DNA from: an uncultured Planctomycetaceae bacterium
Lineage (GTDB): Bacteria; Planctomycetota; Planctomycetia; Planctomycetales; Planctomycetaceae
Direction of reading: 5' to 3'
Length of the DNA: 64,000 bases
NCBI GenBank assembly: GCA_943787265.1
Contig: CALSLT010000043.1
Span: forward strand, 36,982 to 100,981
Shown here piece after piece: positions 39,505 to 47,500 of this stretch (within the stretch, counting starts at the first letter, position 1; each line of letters opens with the position of its first letter). Below the pieces are notes generated by a model, which saw only the letters and a program-made list of their open reading frames with translations, was not told where the DNA came from and searched no databases. The translations under genes were made by a program, and so were the position numbers.

Positions 39505-40336
39505 ATAGCCGAGTTGGCGAAACGTTCGCCGGAGTTGGCTTTCACAAGTCTTGCTCACCTGCTTGATCATGAGTGGCTGCTCGAAGCGTATCGCCGTACC
39601 CGTAAAGACGGTGCGGTGGAAGTCGATTTGCGAAAGTTCTTCGACACTCTGGATCACGGCCAGCTCCGAATGTTTCTGCAACGACGAGTTCGCGATGGCG
39701 TTGTTTTACGCCTGATCGGTAAATGGCTGAACGCGGGCGTCATGGATTCAGGGAAGGTGAGTTACCCGGATCGTGGCAGTCCGCAAGGTGGAGTCGTTTC
39801 GCCTTTATTGGCAAACGTGTATCTCCACTATGTTCTGGACGAGTGGTTTCACAACGACGTTCTGCCGTGCATGCGTGCCCGAGCCCACCTGGTTCGGTAC
39901 GCGGATGATGCGGTGTTGATCTTCGAAGTGGAATCGGATGCTCGTCGAGTGCTGGCCGTGCTGGGCAAGCGCTGCTCGAAGTTCGGCCTGACGATTCACC
40001 CTGAGAAGACGCGGCTCGTCGACTTCCGGCGTCCGTTGTTGGCTCCGGGCAAGTCCGGGAGTCCTCCCTGTAAGTCGGCAACTTTCGACCTGCTGGGATT
40101 CACGCATTACTGGAGCCGCTCTCGCAGCGGTCAGCGAGTCGTCAAGCGCAAGACGATGTCTTCCCGTTTGACTCGTTCAGTTCAAGCCATTGACAGCTGG
40201 TGACGAGCCCATCGAAGCGCTCATCAACCAACCAGAATAAGAGGACGCACTGTCCGCAAAAACGTCACCGCCCCAATTCGTACGAGGGATGCGCGTAAAG
40301 CCCCTCTTCAAGCTGCAGCGCACAATGACAACAGGA

Positions 40337-41134
40337 TTATGCACACGCATTTGTTGGTGTTTTTTCGTCGCACAATACTTCTGATTCGATGAATTCACAG
40401 AGCAATGCCTGTCCAATACTGCTGGTTTGGGGACGGGCACAATCAATACACAAGCTTTGCATTCGCTCCTCAAGGCCTGGAATACGGATCAGTCCTTCCC
40501 GCAGGCAAAGCATTGTCAGCTCGACACGATCATGAACTCCCAGCGATTTGCGGACTCGATAGAGTTGCGAGTCAACAGATTTGGCAGTGACGTCTAAGAG
40601 GTCGGCAATCTCCTTCACCCGGTATCCCTGCGCACTCAGCAGCAGAATAGCCAGGCGATTTGCCGGCATCTCGGCCAGGATTGTCAATACTTTCGATTCG
40701 AAGGGAGTACTGCCGACTCCAGATAAGGTGTGACGGTTTCGAAGGCTCGATGAATAATACGGGATACCACTTAATGAAGCATGCAGGGCGGCGCGAACTT
40801 CATCTACTGGATCGGCCCCCGTCACAACACCCGATCGGTATCTGGCAGCCCAACTGAGCGTTACATCCGCCATTTCACCGGACGAGTACAGAATGAGTTG
40901 ATGTGGTCCCAGGTTTTTGCACAGATCGAAAACGCTGCAGGGCGGCAACCATGGGTCGGCGACAATGATGGGGTTGTCGATACCTGCCAGCGTTTGACGT
41001 GCCGTGAGCGAGTCAGCGGCATGGGCAGCCAGGTGAAGACCATCCGTTTCCTGGATCAGTGACTGCAGAAAGCAACGCAGGCCATGATGAGGTTGGAGAA
41101 GTACAACCGGTCTGGAAGCATTAGGGTATTTCAT
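40337..41134 (-). CDS. LuxR-family regulator with degenerate receiver
   Basis: The product has 265 residues. The N-terminal 125 residues look like a response-regulator receiver (PVVLLQPHHGLRCFL, NPIIVADPWLPPCSVFDLCK, QLILYSS), but the acidic pair near residue 12 is replaced by QPHH and the conserved Lys near 105 is missing. A LuxR HTH follows at about 165-225 (LLLSAQGYRVKEIADLLDVTAKSVDSQLYRVRKSLGV). The protein probably binds DNA without classical phosphorylation. It is oriented away from the hairpin array and STAS cluster, with which it could share a control region. Confidence 0.85.
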   Translation of the reverse strand: MKYPNASRPVVLLQPHHGLRCFLQSLIQETDGLHLAAHAADSLTARQTLAGIDNPIIVADPWLPPCSVFDLCKNLGPHQLILYSSGEMADVTLSWAARYRSGVVTGADPVDEVRAALHASLSGIPYYSSSLRNRHTLSGVGSTPFESKVLTILAEMPANRLAILLLSAQGYRVKEIADLLDVTAKSVDSQLYRVRKSLGVHDRVELTMLCLREGLIRIPGLEERMQSLCIDCARPQTSSIGQALLCEFIESEVLCDEKTPTNACA

Positions 41135-41198
41135 CAGTCAACACCTTCTTCCACGAGTCGACAATAGTGAACGGAAGAGCAATGGGAATTTCCGCCCA

Positions 41199-41729
41199 CA
41201 ATCATCCTGGTACTGTTTCCGACTGGGACACGCCGGGCAAGCGCGTATCGGCTGTTTCCGACTGGGACAATGTGGACGAGAAGACGTCGCAAGCACTGAA
41301 GCAGCTAAGGAAATGAGAGAGGAGCACGGGCGTCAGATGCTCCTCCCTCGAAGAGAGTTCCCACCCAGACACATCCTGGTACCGTTTCCGCCTGGGACGA
41401 CGCAGGGCCATGCGTCGTCTCGGCTGTTTCTGACCGGGATGATCTGAGTGGGAATGTGATTCCTGCCCACACCATCCTGATACCGTGTCTGCCAGGGACA
41501 CGCCGGGCAAGCGTGGCTCGGCTGTTTCCGATCGGGATGGTGTGGGACAGGAGATGCAGCAGACGTTGAGTTAATTGGAGTAAAGTCAATCGCAGAAACA
41601 GGGAGGAGCATGGGTGTCACATGCTCCTCCCCGGAAGAGGACTCCTCTCCCATGATCATCCTGGTTCCGTTTCTACCTGGGACACGCCGGGAAGCGTGTC
41701 TCGGTCGTTTCTGACCGGAATGACATGGG
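41199..41729. repeat. Array of four imperfect hairpin repeats
   Basis: Units lie at about 41199-41275, 41370-41445, 41470-41546 and 41651-41729. Each reads CATCCTGGTACCGTTTC...CTGGGAC, a stem-loop, then TCGGCTGTTTCYGACCGGGATG. The inner stem varies but keeps pairing: GACGACGCA/TGCGTCGTC in unit 2, GACACGC/GCGTGTC in unit 4. CATCCYGGT pairs with ACCGGGATG as an outer stem in unit 2, the other units being less perfect. Between units are second hairpins, for example GGGAGGAGCATG/CATGCTCCTCCC (41610-41640). No protein frame is conserved. Confidence 0.8.
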
Positions 41730-42108
41730 CAAGAAGACGCAACAAGAACACTCAACATTCGGTGGTGTTTTGACAGGCGAACGATGTGGCCATGAAAGCC
41801 ACAAGGCAGGTCAATCTTGATGTGCATCCATCTGTTCGCCTGAGAAGACTCCTTACGTTGTGCTCCCCCCACGAGTGCCGTCTTGCTTCAGTGGTTCAAT
41901 TATCGGCTGCGTTGAAGATGGCTGGTGGCATCTTCTGCTGTTACGGCACCAGAACGCACAGGGTCGCATTGAAGTGCGGCATCGTGCATTCGGGAGCGGA
42001 CCTCTGCAAAGGACCGACGGGACACACACACACACCGGTTTTGGTGACAGACTGGTAAGTGTTCTCGTTCCTGTTTTTCGTGTTCACCCCGCTGATTCGA
42101 GCAAAACA
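41730..42108. other. Leader region of the STAS cluster
   Basis: 380 bp without a clear gene. It contains an (AC)n run near 42022-42034. It probably contains the promoter of the STAS genes. Confidence 0.35.
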
Positions 42109-42297
42109 ATGCAGACTGACATTCTCCCAACAGATCAACTCACCGTCCATCTGGTCGATTCGTCAACCATGACGTGGGCTGTTACGCAAAACGGCAACCG
42201 GGTCCATGAGGGGTCGATGCAGAGCTGTGAAGACTTCCTGGACTGGCATGATAATCACTCCACACAACCCGCTCAAAGGACGCCAAAATGCGAGTAG
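42109..42297 (+). CDS. Small hypothetical protein
   Basis: A 62-residue frame from ATG 42109 (MQTDILPTDQLTVHLVDSS) overlaps the start of the next gene by ten bases, which suggests coupling. No domain is recognised. The existence of the gene is moderately likely from position alone. Confidence 0.45.
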   Translation: MQTDILPTDQLTVHLVDSSTMTWAVTQNGNRVHEGSMQSCEDFLDWHDNHSTQPAQRTPKCE

Positions 42298-42641
42298 AAA
42301 GCTGCTATTCAGAAGAGCGTCTGGTGATCACACCCACGGAATGGTGCATTTCGCCCGAGGATTCAGACGAATTCTATAATCGAACTCTCAAAGTCGTGAT
42401 GGAGAATATCTCACGTTTCAATGTCGTTTTGGATTTGTGTCGGGTCGAACTGATCTCGATCGATGCAGTCGAGAGAATCCTGGAACTGCGATGGCTTCTT
42501 GCTCGCGAAGGGCGTTTGTTGTCATTGAAGAATGCTCATCCTGCGGTTCGCGAGATGCTATGCGGTCTTACTGCCAACGACCTGCTTTCTGATCGCACAC
42601 GTCAAGCAAGTGCGGTGGTTACAAACTCCCATTTCCATTAA
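42288..42641 (+). CDS. STAS-domain-like protein 1
   Basis: The 117-residue product has a beta-alpha pattern typical of anti-sigma-factor antagonists: NVVLDLCRVELISIDAVERILELRWLLAREG, then LSLKNAHPAVREML. The expected phospho-acceptor neighbourhood contains Ser (ISIDAV) but is not canonical. It is adjacent to a second STAS-like gene, and the pair is followed by an RsmE-type gene on the same strand. Confidence 0.68.
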   Translation: MRVESCYSEERLVITPTEWCISPEDSDEFYNRTLKVVMENISRFNVVLDLCRVELISIDAVERILELRWLLAREGRLLSLKNAHPAVREMLCGLTANDLLSDRTRQASAVVTNSHFH

Positions 42642-42657
42642 CGGATGGTGCAACAAC

Positions 42658-43023
42658 ATGCGGTTCAGAAGCGTGCATACACGAGAATGCGTGACGTTCA
42701 TCTGTGAAGATACCCCAGTGCTCACTGGCAATGCGGGGCTGCAATATGTTGCGAAAGCCAAAGAAGTCCTCTCGAACATCGAGTCCAGACGCGATGTCAT
42801 GCTCGATCTGGCTGACGTTGTCGTGGTTTCTCTTAACGTCGTCGAGCAAATAATCTGTCTGAAGGCTGCGCTTGCTGTTGAGAACCGGAATCTGGCTCTG
42901 GTCAATCTGCGTCCGCTGGTGGCCGAGATGCTGCGCAACATTTCGGCCAGCGATCTGCTGAATGCCGGTCGAACGGCTTCAGAAGAACCGTCCAGACTCT
43001 GTGCATCCGAAGCCTCTCTGTAA
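42658..43023 (+). CDS. STAS-domain-like protein 2
   Basis: The 121-residue product starts at ATG 42658 (MRFRSVHTRECVTF). The core VMLDLADVVVVSLNVVEQIICLKAALAVENRNLALVNL matches the STAS fold and is similar to protein 1. A polar tail of about 20 residues follows. The two are probably a tandem duplication; a heterodimer or antagonist pair is possible. Confidence 0.7.
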   Translation: MRFRSVHTRECVTFICEDTPVLTGNAGLQYVAKAKEVLSNIESRRDVMLDLADVVVVSLNVVEQIICLKAALAVENRNLALVNLRPLVAEMLRNISASDLLNAGRTASEEPSRLCASEASL

Positions 43024-43097
43024 GAAGCCGGTGAGCAGTCGCTGAGTGTCCCCCGTACGCCTGTCAGAACTCATGAATCGTGAACCAGGAGAACACA

Positions 43098-43865
43098 ATG
43101 AGCCGTGCCTCAAGATTCTTCATTTCTGCAAAGCTCAAAAAGGGCCCGCTCACTCTGCAGGGGTCGGAATTCCACTTCATGGTTCGTGTTTCCCGGCATC
43201 AGACAGGAGAAACCGTCACATTGTTTGACGGCACGGGACGGGAAGCGGAAGCGGAAATCAAGCATGTTTCGCGAGACGCCGCCAGCCTGACCGTTGGTAA
43301 GGTCGTGACTGTCCCCGAATCTCCCGGTCCGCAACTGGTGCTGGCTGTCAGCATGCCCAGCGCAGCACGCGCTGTACGCCTGATTGAGCAGGCTGTGGAA
43401 CTGGGAGTGACCCGGCTGATTCCGCTGCACACAGCACGCACGGTCCCGCCGGCACGAGGGTTCAGTCTTGAGAAAGTCCAGGACAGCATTGTTTCAGCGA
43501 GCCGTCTCAGCGGTCGATCCCGTCTGATGGAAGTTGATTCTCAGATGTCCTGGAGCCAGCTCCTCACGTCCAAACTGATGGGCCCCGGAACGATCGTCGC
43601 CCACCCTGGCGGCGCGTCTCTGAACGAGGCTTTGCCGCAAGCGGTTAATGCGGCAGCCAGCGCTGGTTCGCCAGGCAACGGAAAAAGAATCCTGCCTGTC
43701 GTGGCCGTGGCTGGCCCCCATGCCGGGTTGACTATTGACGAAATCATAGCAGCGGTGACACACGGTGCGACACTGGTCGACCTGGGACCACGGCCTCTCC
43801 GTACCGACACCGCAGCCCTGGTCATGGCGAGTGCGTTCATGACAGGCAGCATCCAGACAGCCTGA
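43098..43865 (+). CDS. rsmE: RsmE-like 16S rRNA m3U1498 methyltransferase
   Basis: The start ATG at 43098 follows CCAGGAGAACACA. The product has 255 residues: an N-terminal PUA-like domain (FISAKLKKGPLTLQGSEFHFMVRVSR) and a SPOUT knot with LIEQAVELGVTRLIPLHTART, KVQDSIVSASRLSGRS and the C-terminal LVDLGPRPLRTDTA. Canonical RsmE has GPEGG; here it is GPHAGLT, so the SAM-binding loop is altered. It uses SAM to modify 16S rRNA U1498 in the family. It is preceded by two STAS genes; a housekeeping copy is presumably elsewhere (inference). Confidence 0.85.
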   Translation: MSRASRFFISAKLKKGPLTLQGSEFHFMVRVSRHQTGETVTLFDGTGREAEAEIKHVSRDAASLTVGKVVTVPESPGPQLVLAVSMPSAARAVRLIEQAVELGVTRLIPLHTARTVPPARGFSLEKVQDSIVSASRLSGRSRLMEVDSQMSWSQLLTSKLMGPGTIVAHPGGASLNEALPQAVNAAASAGSPGNGKRILPVVAVAGPHAGLTIDEIIAAVTHGATLVDLGPRPLRTDTAALVMASAFMTGSIQTA

Positions 43866-44181
43866 CACAGGTTCGCGGAGTTCCCGGCCTCCGGCAGTGA
43901 CACACGCGTGCTGGTTCTGGAAAATGTCCCGGCTCCTGTCGATCTTCTCAATGTAGAAATGCGAGCAGGTCGCGGAACTCCTCAATGGTCAACCGGGACC
44001 GGCCATCGGCTGTTCCGATAACAACGGACTGGCTGTCTTCGGCGGGTATCAGTCCGCTGTGCGCAGTACCCGAGTGGCTTATCAGGTCCAGGTAACGGCA
44101 GGAAAGAGAGAGACCTCCGTGTCTCCCGACCCGAAGCCTGCGTGAACTCACATCAGCAGAGAGAATCGGACACGTTACTGA
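43866..44181. other. Non-coding stretch after rsmE
   Basis: About 300 bp; no gene supported. The region 43960-44020 (GAGCAGGTCGCGG) resembles bases near 49,815 beside the second rsmE copy, so it may be part of the same duplicated block. Confidence 0.4.
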
Positions 44182-44454
44182 CGACCCACCTTCCTTGTAA
44201 AACGGTTCGCACAACGACTCGGCAATGCGGTCAAACTTCCCGTCACGAAGAACGCCATTGAGAGCATCATAAAACACATGCCCGATCGAAGCTGGCAGCT
44301 TCGCCGTTGCCACCCAAAGTTCCTGTTGCCGCTCCGTTCGACGCTGACCAAGAGACATCCGATACTCTCCATCACTCAATATCAAGACACCCGAGCAGGA
44401 TAGCGCCAACTCATATTCCGTCCAGGCTGTTAGGCGGCCTTTTTCAACGGGCTG
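44182..44454 (-). mobile_element. IS1182 5' fragment
   Basis: It reads as the first about 60 residues of the IS1182 transposase (MSLGQRRTERQQELWVATAK, then ESLCEPFYKEGG) and ends with the terminal inverted repeat TTTTTCAACGGGCTG at 44454. The other 80% is missing. The IS end directly abuts the structured repeat that follows. Confidence 0.85.
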
Positions 44455-44981
44455 ATAGCCGCACTGAAGGCACGGAGCCGTGCTCTCGTGAGCGTGTTTG
44501 TGCAAAACCCTCTCGCCGTAAGTCATCGGACTACAATTCGTCAGCCAGTGTCGTACTCTCGCCCAAATGAACTTGTTTTCTGCGAGGGCTGTCGGCTGAG
44601 AGGTGGAGCGTGCAGGTCGGAAGCACGCTCCACCTTCTCACACAGGCCTCAACACTCTGCCCTCGGCAGCATGGATGCCGCCGGAACGGTTTTGTCTGAA
44701 TTGTCTAGTGCGGCCCGATGGTGGGATGAGTCGGGACTGAAGGCTTTGTCGGATCGGGTTCGATTCCCGAGAGGGTATTACTCACGCAGGTGAGTGTTCT
44801 CGAGTTGTGAGAGACTTGATCGCTTTACCCCCCCCCCAAAAAAAACAACTTGGGGGCCTCCAGTTTTTTTTTGGGGGGGGGGGGGTGAGCATTACTCAAG
44901 CACAGACAGAATACTTACTCCGCTTTTCATTTTAACAATACAACATGGTCTGTAGTGGTCGACCAAGTGCCAAACCAGAAC
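44455..44981 (+). repeat. Structured leader repeat, copy 1
   Basis: A 527-bp block that recurs at 51947-52474 with only a few base differences. It holds a 12-bp perfect hairpin (GGTGGAGCGTGC/GCACGCTCCACC, 44602-44634), a tRNA T-arm-like element (TCGGG-TTCGATT-CCCGA, 44754-44770), and a hairpin with homopolymer arms, C10-A8 (44828-44845) against T9-G13 (44864-44885). The cyclase GTG start is at its end. A 101-codon frame (44488-44793) in it has no domain and is not called. Confidence 0.85.
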
Positions 44982-46766
44982 AGTGGTGTGTCTTTGTGGC
45001 TCCACGCTCAGTCGAGTTGTAAGCAGCATCAAACCCGCAATCCGCTGTCGGAGACAGCCACTCTGACGATCGGTCGCCGACCGGATAATCAGTGCGCTGT
45101 CTTCTGGGACCCCCAATTGTCGCGGCAGCACGCGCACCTTGAAGTGCTTGCCGGCGGCATTCAATTGGCCTGCCTGCCTCACGCGCGAAATCCGCTTGTT
45201 GTCGACGACCGGCCCTGCCGTAACGCAATAATTCCGGCTGGCTCATCCTTCCGCATAGGAAGCACTTCCTTTGCGGTGACTATGGGGCGCTCAAAGCCGG
45301 AGTTTGGCAACGCAGACGTACCGCCGGATGAGGGCGAATCCACCGAGCAACTGGCATATGACTCAGCCGAATTGAGGCAGGTGGCGATGCCGGCTTCGGC
45401 GGATCAGATGCAGATTCTCTGCGATCTGCCAGACATCGTGTCGGCCGCACGTTCTGATATCGATCTGGCGGCGACACTTGCCGAGGTCATCCTGAACTCG
45501 ATCCCTCAGGCCGTTGCCGTTGCCGCCATTGAATGCGAATTGTCGGACGAGAGTTCAGAGCAGGCGGTTCCAGTAACGCTCCGTGTCGCGACCAGGGAAT
45601 CGTACTCAGGCCGCTTCCGCCCGAGTCGTCGCCTGATGACGCAGGCACTGAGGTCACAGAAATCCGTCGTGTATCGCTGGAATCAGGATGACAACTCGCC
45701 CCAGGCGACGATCAGTGACAATCTGAACTGGGCATTCTGCATACCGCTCTCCGGATCAGCCCGAGGCTGGTGTCTGTATGTCGCTGGTGAAGGCGGCGTT
45801 CTTGGAGGGCTCGTCCTCGACGAGAATGAATTGAAAGCGGACCTGAAATTCACACAGGTGCTGGGCCGATTCATCACTTCGTTCCGTCAGGTCAGACAGC
45901 TTCAGGAACAGAAAACGCGGCTGAGTTCTTTCTTCTCTCCAAAAGTGATCGAGAACATCACCAGCGCTGCGGCTGAGGATGCACTGTCAGCGTCTGAAAG
46001 CGATGTCACCGTGCTCTTCTGTGACGTTCGCGGGTTTTCCCGCAAGGCCGAAGAGCACAAAGACAATCTGCCGTACCTGCTGGAGTGCGTGCGGGAAGCG
46101 CTGGGGGTGATGACACAGCAGATTTTACAGCACGATGGAGCCATCGCGGATTTCCAGGGAGATGCGGCACTGGGGTTCTGGGGGTGGCCAGTCGCCCCTG
46201 AAAACGGGGCCGTGCCTGCCTGCCTCTCGGCGCTGGCGATTCAGAGAGTCTTCGATCAGGCCGACTCTCACGGACCACTCAATGGCTTTTCGGTCGGTCT
46301 GGGAATTGCCCACGGTCGGGCCATCGCGGGCCAGATCGGTACGCAGGACCTGGCGAAAATTGGTGTGTTCGGTCCGGTGGTCAATCAGGGAGCCCGACTG
46401 GAAAGCATGACGCGGCAGTTCGACGTTTCCATCATTGTTGACGAAGCAACTGCTGAAGCTGTCCGCAAGCACCTGCCGACTTCAGTTGCCTCTGTGCGAA
46501 AGCTCGCTCATGTCCGCCCGAAGGGCATGGACATCCCCGTTGTGGTGTATGAACTCGTCTCAGGGGACGCAGACGTGTCGCCCCATTACCTGCAGTTCGA
46601 ATCCGCGCTGGAACACATCGTTAGTGGCAACTGGGACGAAGCGATGAATCTTCTTGAAACCACACCGGACGATGGCCCCGGAAATTTTCTGATTCAGCAG
46701 ATCCGCGAATGCGGGGGCGCACCGCCCGTTGACTGGGATGGAGCATTCAGTCTCACCCGCAAGTGA
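44955..46766 (+). CDS. FHA-GAF-class III nucleotide cyclase
   Basis: A GTG start at 44955 gives 603 residues. FHA domain at about 25-110 (TIGRRPDNQCAVFWDPQLSRQHAHLEV); GAF-like domain at about 150-310; coiled linker RQVRQLQEQKTRLSSFFSPK; catalytic domain at about 335-520 with metal Asp357 (VLFCDVRGFS) and Asp403 (DFQGDAALGFWG), and VVNQGARLE with the transition-state Asn and Arg. The usual substrate Lys before the second metal Asp is replaced (ADFQGD), as in several bacterial cyclases, so ATP against GTP preference is open. It is followed by three small genes with which it appears to be co-transcribed. Confidence 0.9.
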   Translation: MVDQVPNQNSGVSLWLHAQSSCKQHQTRNPLSETATLTIGRRPDNQCAVFWDPQLSRQHAHLEVLAGGIQLACLPHARNPLVVDDRPCRNAIIPAGSSFRIGSTSFAVTMGRSKPEFGNADVPPDEGESTEQLAYDSAELRQVAMPASADQMQILCDLPDIVSAARSDIDLAATLAEVILNSIPQAVAVAAIECELSDESSEQAVPVTLRVATRESYSGRFRPSRRLMTQALRSQKSVVYRWNQDDNSPQATISDNLNWAFCIPLSGSARGWCLYVAGEGGVLGGLVLDENELKADLKFTQVLGRFITSFRQVRQLQEQKTRLSSFFSPKVIENITSAAAEDALSASESDVTVLFCDVRGFSRKAEEHKDNLPYLLECVREALGVMTQQILQHDGAIADFQGDAALGFWGWPVAPENGAVPACLSALAIQRVFDQADSHGPLNGFSVGLGIAHGRAIAGQIGTQDLAKIGVFGPVVNQGARLESMTRQFDVSIIVDEATAEAVRKHLPTSVASVRKLAHVRPKGMDIPVVVYELVSGDADVSPHYLQFESALEHIVSGNWDEAMNLLETTPDDGPGNFLIQQIRECGGAPPVDWDGAFSLTRK

Positions 46767-47032
46767 GTGAACGGAATGACGCCAGGTTACTCGTGAATAA
46801 GGTCAGGACGCCAATGAAGTTATCCGCAACCCGCAGCCAGGTACTTGGTGAAATGGACGTGCTGCATCTGTTCCGTGGCGGGACTCTTCAAATTGAAGAC
46901 GTCCAGTTCTCCTTACCGAATCTCAGCTATCCCGCATTGCGAATGATTATGGCCGGTGCCGAAAGCTGGCACCGTTCCAGCATGGCCGAAGAAGACTCTG
47001 ACCAGACAGTAAGACAGGTGACGGGAACATAA
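46763..47032 (+). CDS. Small hypothetical protein in cyclase operon
   Basis: The 89-residue frame has a GTG overlapping the cyclase stop by four bases; an internal ATG at 46814 (MKLSATRSQVLGEM) would give 72 residues. No recognised domain. The amphipathic centre LHLFRGGTLQIEDVQFSLPNL suggests a small folded protein. Its position between cyclase and STAS genes, kept in both copies, suggests an accessory role. Confidence 0.55.
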   Translation: MSERNDARLLVNKVRTPMKLSATRSQVLGEMDVLHLFRGGTLQIEDVQFSLPNLSYPALRMIMAGAESWHRSSMAEEDSDQTVRQVTGT

Positions 47033-47102
47033 GACTGCTGCGGGTTCCACTTGACGTTTTCCATATGCGCCCGTTGATAGTCCTTAATAAGGAGTGCCCA
47101 TT

Positions 47103-47456
47103 ATGCAGGAAGTGAGCCTTTTAGAGACGATGGATTCAGGCGATGCCATCATTGCAAATGTCATGCACGACAAACTCTTTGAAGAAACGCTTGTTGATAA
47201 TATCGCGAATCAACTCTACCGCCTGATCGACCAGAATAGCGGTGCGAGGCTTGTGCTCGACTTGTCCAATGTCGTCATGGTCTGCAGCTCCATGCTCGGC
47301 AAACTCATCACTGTCAACAAGAAGGTAAACGCGACTGGAGGATCGCTATGTCTGTGTGGCGTCACACCTCACGTCTATGAAATCCTGGCTGTTACCAAGC
47401 TCAACAGGCTGCTGAGTATCTGCGATACCCCACAACAGGCTGTCGAAAGTATCTGA
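47103..47456 (+). CDS. STAS-domain anti-sigma factor antagonist-like protein
   Basis: The 117-residue product starts at ATG 47103, eight bases after AAGGAG. This is a canonical SpoIIAA/RsbV-like STAS domain: LVLDLSNVVMVCSSMLGKLITVNKKVNATGGSLCLCGV, with the Ser pair that in the family receives phosphate, then VYEILAVTKLNRLLSICD. No partner kinase (HATPase_c anti-sigma) is next to it. A second identical copy exists at 54599. Confidence 0.9.
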   Translation: MQEVSLLETMDSGDAIIANVMHDKLFEETLVDNIANQLYRLIDQNSGARLVLDLSNVVMVCSSMLGKLITVNKKVNATGGSLCLCGVTPHVYEILAVTKLNRLLSICDTPQQAVESI

Positions 47457-47500
47457 CTGTTTCGTCGAGGGCAGATCTATTTCCGTACCAGGACGCATCT

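Larger units (their letters stand above)
37963..40203 (+). pseudogene. Group II intron reverse transcriptase, split by IS1182 and deleted
   Basis: The frame before the IS reads ...NLNHVSTKQ (to 38010). After the IS it resumes at 39505 in IAELAKRSPELAFTSLAHLL, the normal continuation of an LtrA-type protein. Downstream, YRRTRKDGA joins directly to VEVDLRKFFDTLDHG, so about 90 residues (RT motifs 0-3) are deleted. The active site VRYADDAVL and the following HPEKTRLVDF remain. A TGA at the end of AIDSW replaces a codon, and the maturase/HNH part is lost. The gene is inactive. Confidence 0.85.

Noticed and set aside
41199..41729. Possible CRISPR array
   Set aside because: Units are about 76 bp, internally palindromic, irregularly spaced, and differ from each other; there are no cas genes.
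41860..42297. 145-codon plus-strand frame before the STAS genes
   Set aside because: Only its last 62 codons, from ATG 42109, are placed like a gene; the first part has repeats and no ribosome-binding site.
44733..44790. Complete tRNA-Phe gene in the leader
   Set aside because: The anticodon stem does not pair, and no 5' acceptor strand TACCCTC is found; only T-arm and partial similarity remain.
44488..44793. 101-codon frame in the leader repeat (also at 51980)
   Set aside because: It runs through a perfect hairpin and the tRNA-like arm, has no domain, and is conserved only because the whole block is duplicated.
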